Assembly (NCBI RefSeq): GCF_003986935.1
Contig: NZ_RJZE01000009.1
Location: 62,001-126,000 of the forward strand
DNA length: 64,000 nucleotides
Direction of reading: 5' to 3'
From: Paraburkholderia kururiensis JCM 10599 = LMG 19447
GTDB lineage: Bacteria; Pseudomonadota; Gammaproteobacteria; Burkholderiales; Burkholderiaceae
In this document: positions 62,934 to 64,000 of the stretch, in pieces
How the letters are laid out: each line of letters starts with the position of its first letter
Numbering within the stretch: position 1 is the first letter of the stretch
The notes under the pieces: generated by a model
Seen by the model: the letters and a program-made list of their open reading frames with translations, nothing else
The model's database searches: none
Told to the model about the DNA's origin: nothing
Made by a program: the position numbers and the translations under genes

Positions 62934-63488
62934 CTATTCTTCGAACGGCAACGTGTCCTGCCCCTGGGCGCGCATCTCGAAGACGTTCAGCGTCATCGCG
63001 ACCAGCGCGTAGTAGCCAAGCAGGCCGACCAGGTTGATCACCACTTCATGGCCGAAGCGGGCCACGGCCTTCGCGTAGGTGGCATCGGAAACGCGCTTCA
63101 TGTCGTAGAGTTCCGACGCGAAGGCGTGGATTAATGCATCGTCGGGATCGTCGAATTCGGGGGGGTTGCCCTGGCGCAGTGCCTCGGCGAGCGCCGGCGG
63201 CACCCCGGCTTCGAGCGCGATCGGATAGTGGATGTGCCACTCGGCCTGTGCACGCCAGCGTGCCGCCGTCACGAGAATCGCGAGTTCGGAAAGCCGCAGC
63301 GGCAGCCCCGTCTGATAACGGCAAAAGGCGCCGAGGCGCTGTGCGTGCTGAGCCAGTGCCGGGCTGTGGATCCAGCCGAGAAACGGGCCGTTGAGATTGC
63401 CGCGCGGGCCGGAGAGGATCTCGTCGAGCACGGCGCGCTGCGCGGGCGTTGCGTGCGAGAGATCGAATGGGGGAAGACGTTCGCTCAT
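62934..63488 (-). CDS. Carboxymuconolactone decarboxylase family protein
   Basis: 184-residue member of the AhpD/CMD fold family. Visible blocks are GPRGNLNGPFLGWIHSPALAQHAQRLGAFCRYQTGL and LSELAILVTAARWRAQAEWHIHYPIAL, with a catalytic-type Glu/His (EWHIHYP) but no CxxC pair, so it is closer to the decarboxylase branch than to AhpD. The C-terminus FGHEVVINLVGLLGYYALVAMTLNVF is the usual second helix bundle. Start at 63488 (MSERLPPFD). Its exact reaction is unknown. Confidence 0.9.
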   Translation of the reverse strand: MSERLPPFDLSHATPAQRAVLDEILSGPRGNLNGPFLGWIHSPALAQHAQRLGAFCRYQTGLPLRLSELAILVTAARWRAQAEWHIHYPIALEAGVPPALAEALRQGNPPEFDDPDDALIHAFASELYDMKRVSDATYAKAVARFGHEVVINLVGLLGYYALVAMTLNVFEMRAQGQDTLPFEE

Positions 63489-63631
63489 GAATGGCAGTGC
63501 CTTGACTGAAAAGGTTCGCTTCGCCTGAATCACGCGGCCGCATATCGGCACAACATGCCGGCAACATACCGCAGACATACCGCAGATAGAGAGCCGCGCA
63601 GACAGCCGCTCGCAGCATCATGCACTGCCGT

Positions 63632-64000
63632 TCAGCAAGTTCCGGTCGCGACGCCGCTCTTTCGCAACGCGGCTTCGATCGCTTCGGCGAGGCGTTCGAC
63701 GATCGTGTCGATGTCAGTGGCCGTGCAGATGAACGGCGGCGCCAGCAGCACATGGTCGCCGAACCTGCCATCCACCGTGCCGCCCATGGGATACACCATC
63801 AGACCGCGCGAAAATGCCTCGCGCTTGATCGCGGCATGCAGTTTGAGTGCAGGATCGAACGGCGCTTTCGATGCACGATCGTGCACCAGTTCGACACCCA
63901 CGAAGAGCCCGCGGCCCCGCACGTCGCCGACATACGGATGCCGCGCGTAACGTTCGAGCAAGCGGCCGCGCAGTTGCTCTCCCCTCGCCTGCACGTTGTC
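63632..64000 (-). CDS. Class III aminotransferase, C-terminal part (cut by window edge)
   Basis: Only the last 120 or so residues are inside the window; the gene begins beyond position 64000. The segment VGDVRGRGLFVGVELVHDRAS and LMVYPMGGTVDGRFGDHVLLAPPFICTATDIDTIVERL is the C-terminal domain of a PLP-dependent class III aminotransferase (acetylornithine/omega-amino acid type). The PLP Lys lies upstream, outside the window. It points leftward toward the carboxymuconolactone-decarboxylase-family gene. Confidence 0.85.
   Translation of the reverse strand, partial: DNVQARGEQLRGRLLERYARHPYVGDVRGRGLFVGVELVHDRASKAPFDPALKLHAAIKREAFSRGLMVYPMGGTVDGRFGDHVLLAPPFICTATDIDTIVERLAEAIEAALRKSGVATGTC

Overview
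The window is about 64 kb of GC-rich, gene-dense chromosome from a beta-proteobacterium of the Burkholderiaceae (Burkholderia, Paraburkholderia, Trinickia or a near relative). The evidence is indirect but consistent: an hrp group II type III secretion system (T3SS) in the Ralstonia/Xanthomonas gene order, an intracellular polyhydroxyalkanoate depolymerase, and a Burkholderia-type diffusible-signal pair (RpfF synthase and RpfR sensor). I saw no rRNA, tRNA, CRISPR array, insertion sequence or prophage. The right edge cuts an aminotransferase gene.

Left flank (1-11.5 kb): housekeeping and stress genes. These are a DUF1488 protein, a DJ-1/PfpI protein, a Tat-exported superoxide dismutase, an aldo/keto reductase, an Lhr-type helicase, an Nramp metal transporter and a DUF3455 lipoprotein that ends in a clear intrinsic terminator.

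T3SS island (12-37.8 kb): an OmpR-like regulator with a degenerate receiver, then hrcC and the AraC-type regulator hrpB, then the leftward operon hrpB1-hrpB2-hrcJ-hrpB4-hrcL-hrcN-hrpB7-hrcT, and the rightward operon hrcU-hrcV-hpaP-hrcQ-hrcR-hrcS-hpaA-hrcD-hrpD6-pilin candidate-hpaB. The two operons are separated by an AT-richer stretch with two unrecognised genes, one of them cysteine-rich. Both operons carry a perfect PIP/hrpII box (TTCGC-N15-TTCGC) followed at 30-31 nt by a TANNNT -10 element. The same composite promoter precedes a 1139-residue AWR-type effector candidate (43.5 kb). Closely related versions fire divergently at 37.1 kb into an unknown 199-residue protein and a GNAT acetyltransferase. 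HrpB is the likely activator of all five. hrcQ contains a strong internal ribosome binding site that should yield a separate C-terminal product.

Middle (38-50.3 kb): a winged-helix/ATPase regulator broken by one in-frame stop codon, a GST, PhaZ, a cupin, the effector candidate, a small exported protein, a Gly/Tyr-rich hydrophobic protein and periplasmic trehalase.

Right flank (50.7-64 kb): rpfR and rpfF converge, but a secreted protein made of 20-residue repeats lies between them. Then come an Ldh-family oxidoreductase, an M20 peptidase, a superinfection-immunity-like membrane protein, a LysE exporter overlapping a GNAT, a DUF2158 protein, a PEP-mutase-family protein, an OsmC protein, a carboxymuconolactone-decarboxylase-family protein and the cut aminotransferase. 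Together the window pairs a plant-type secretion machine and its regulon with a quorum-sensing/c-di-GMP module.
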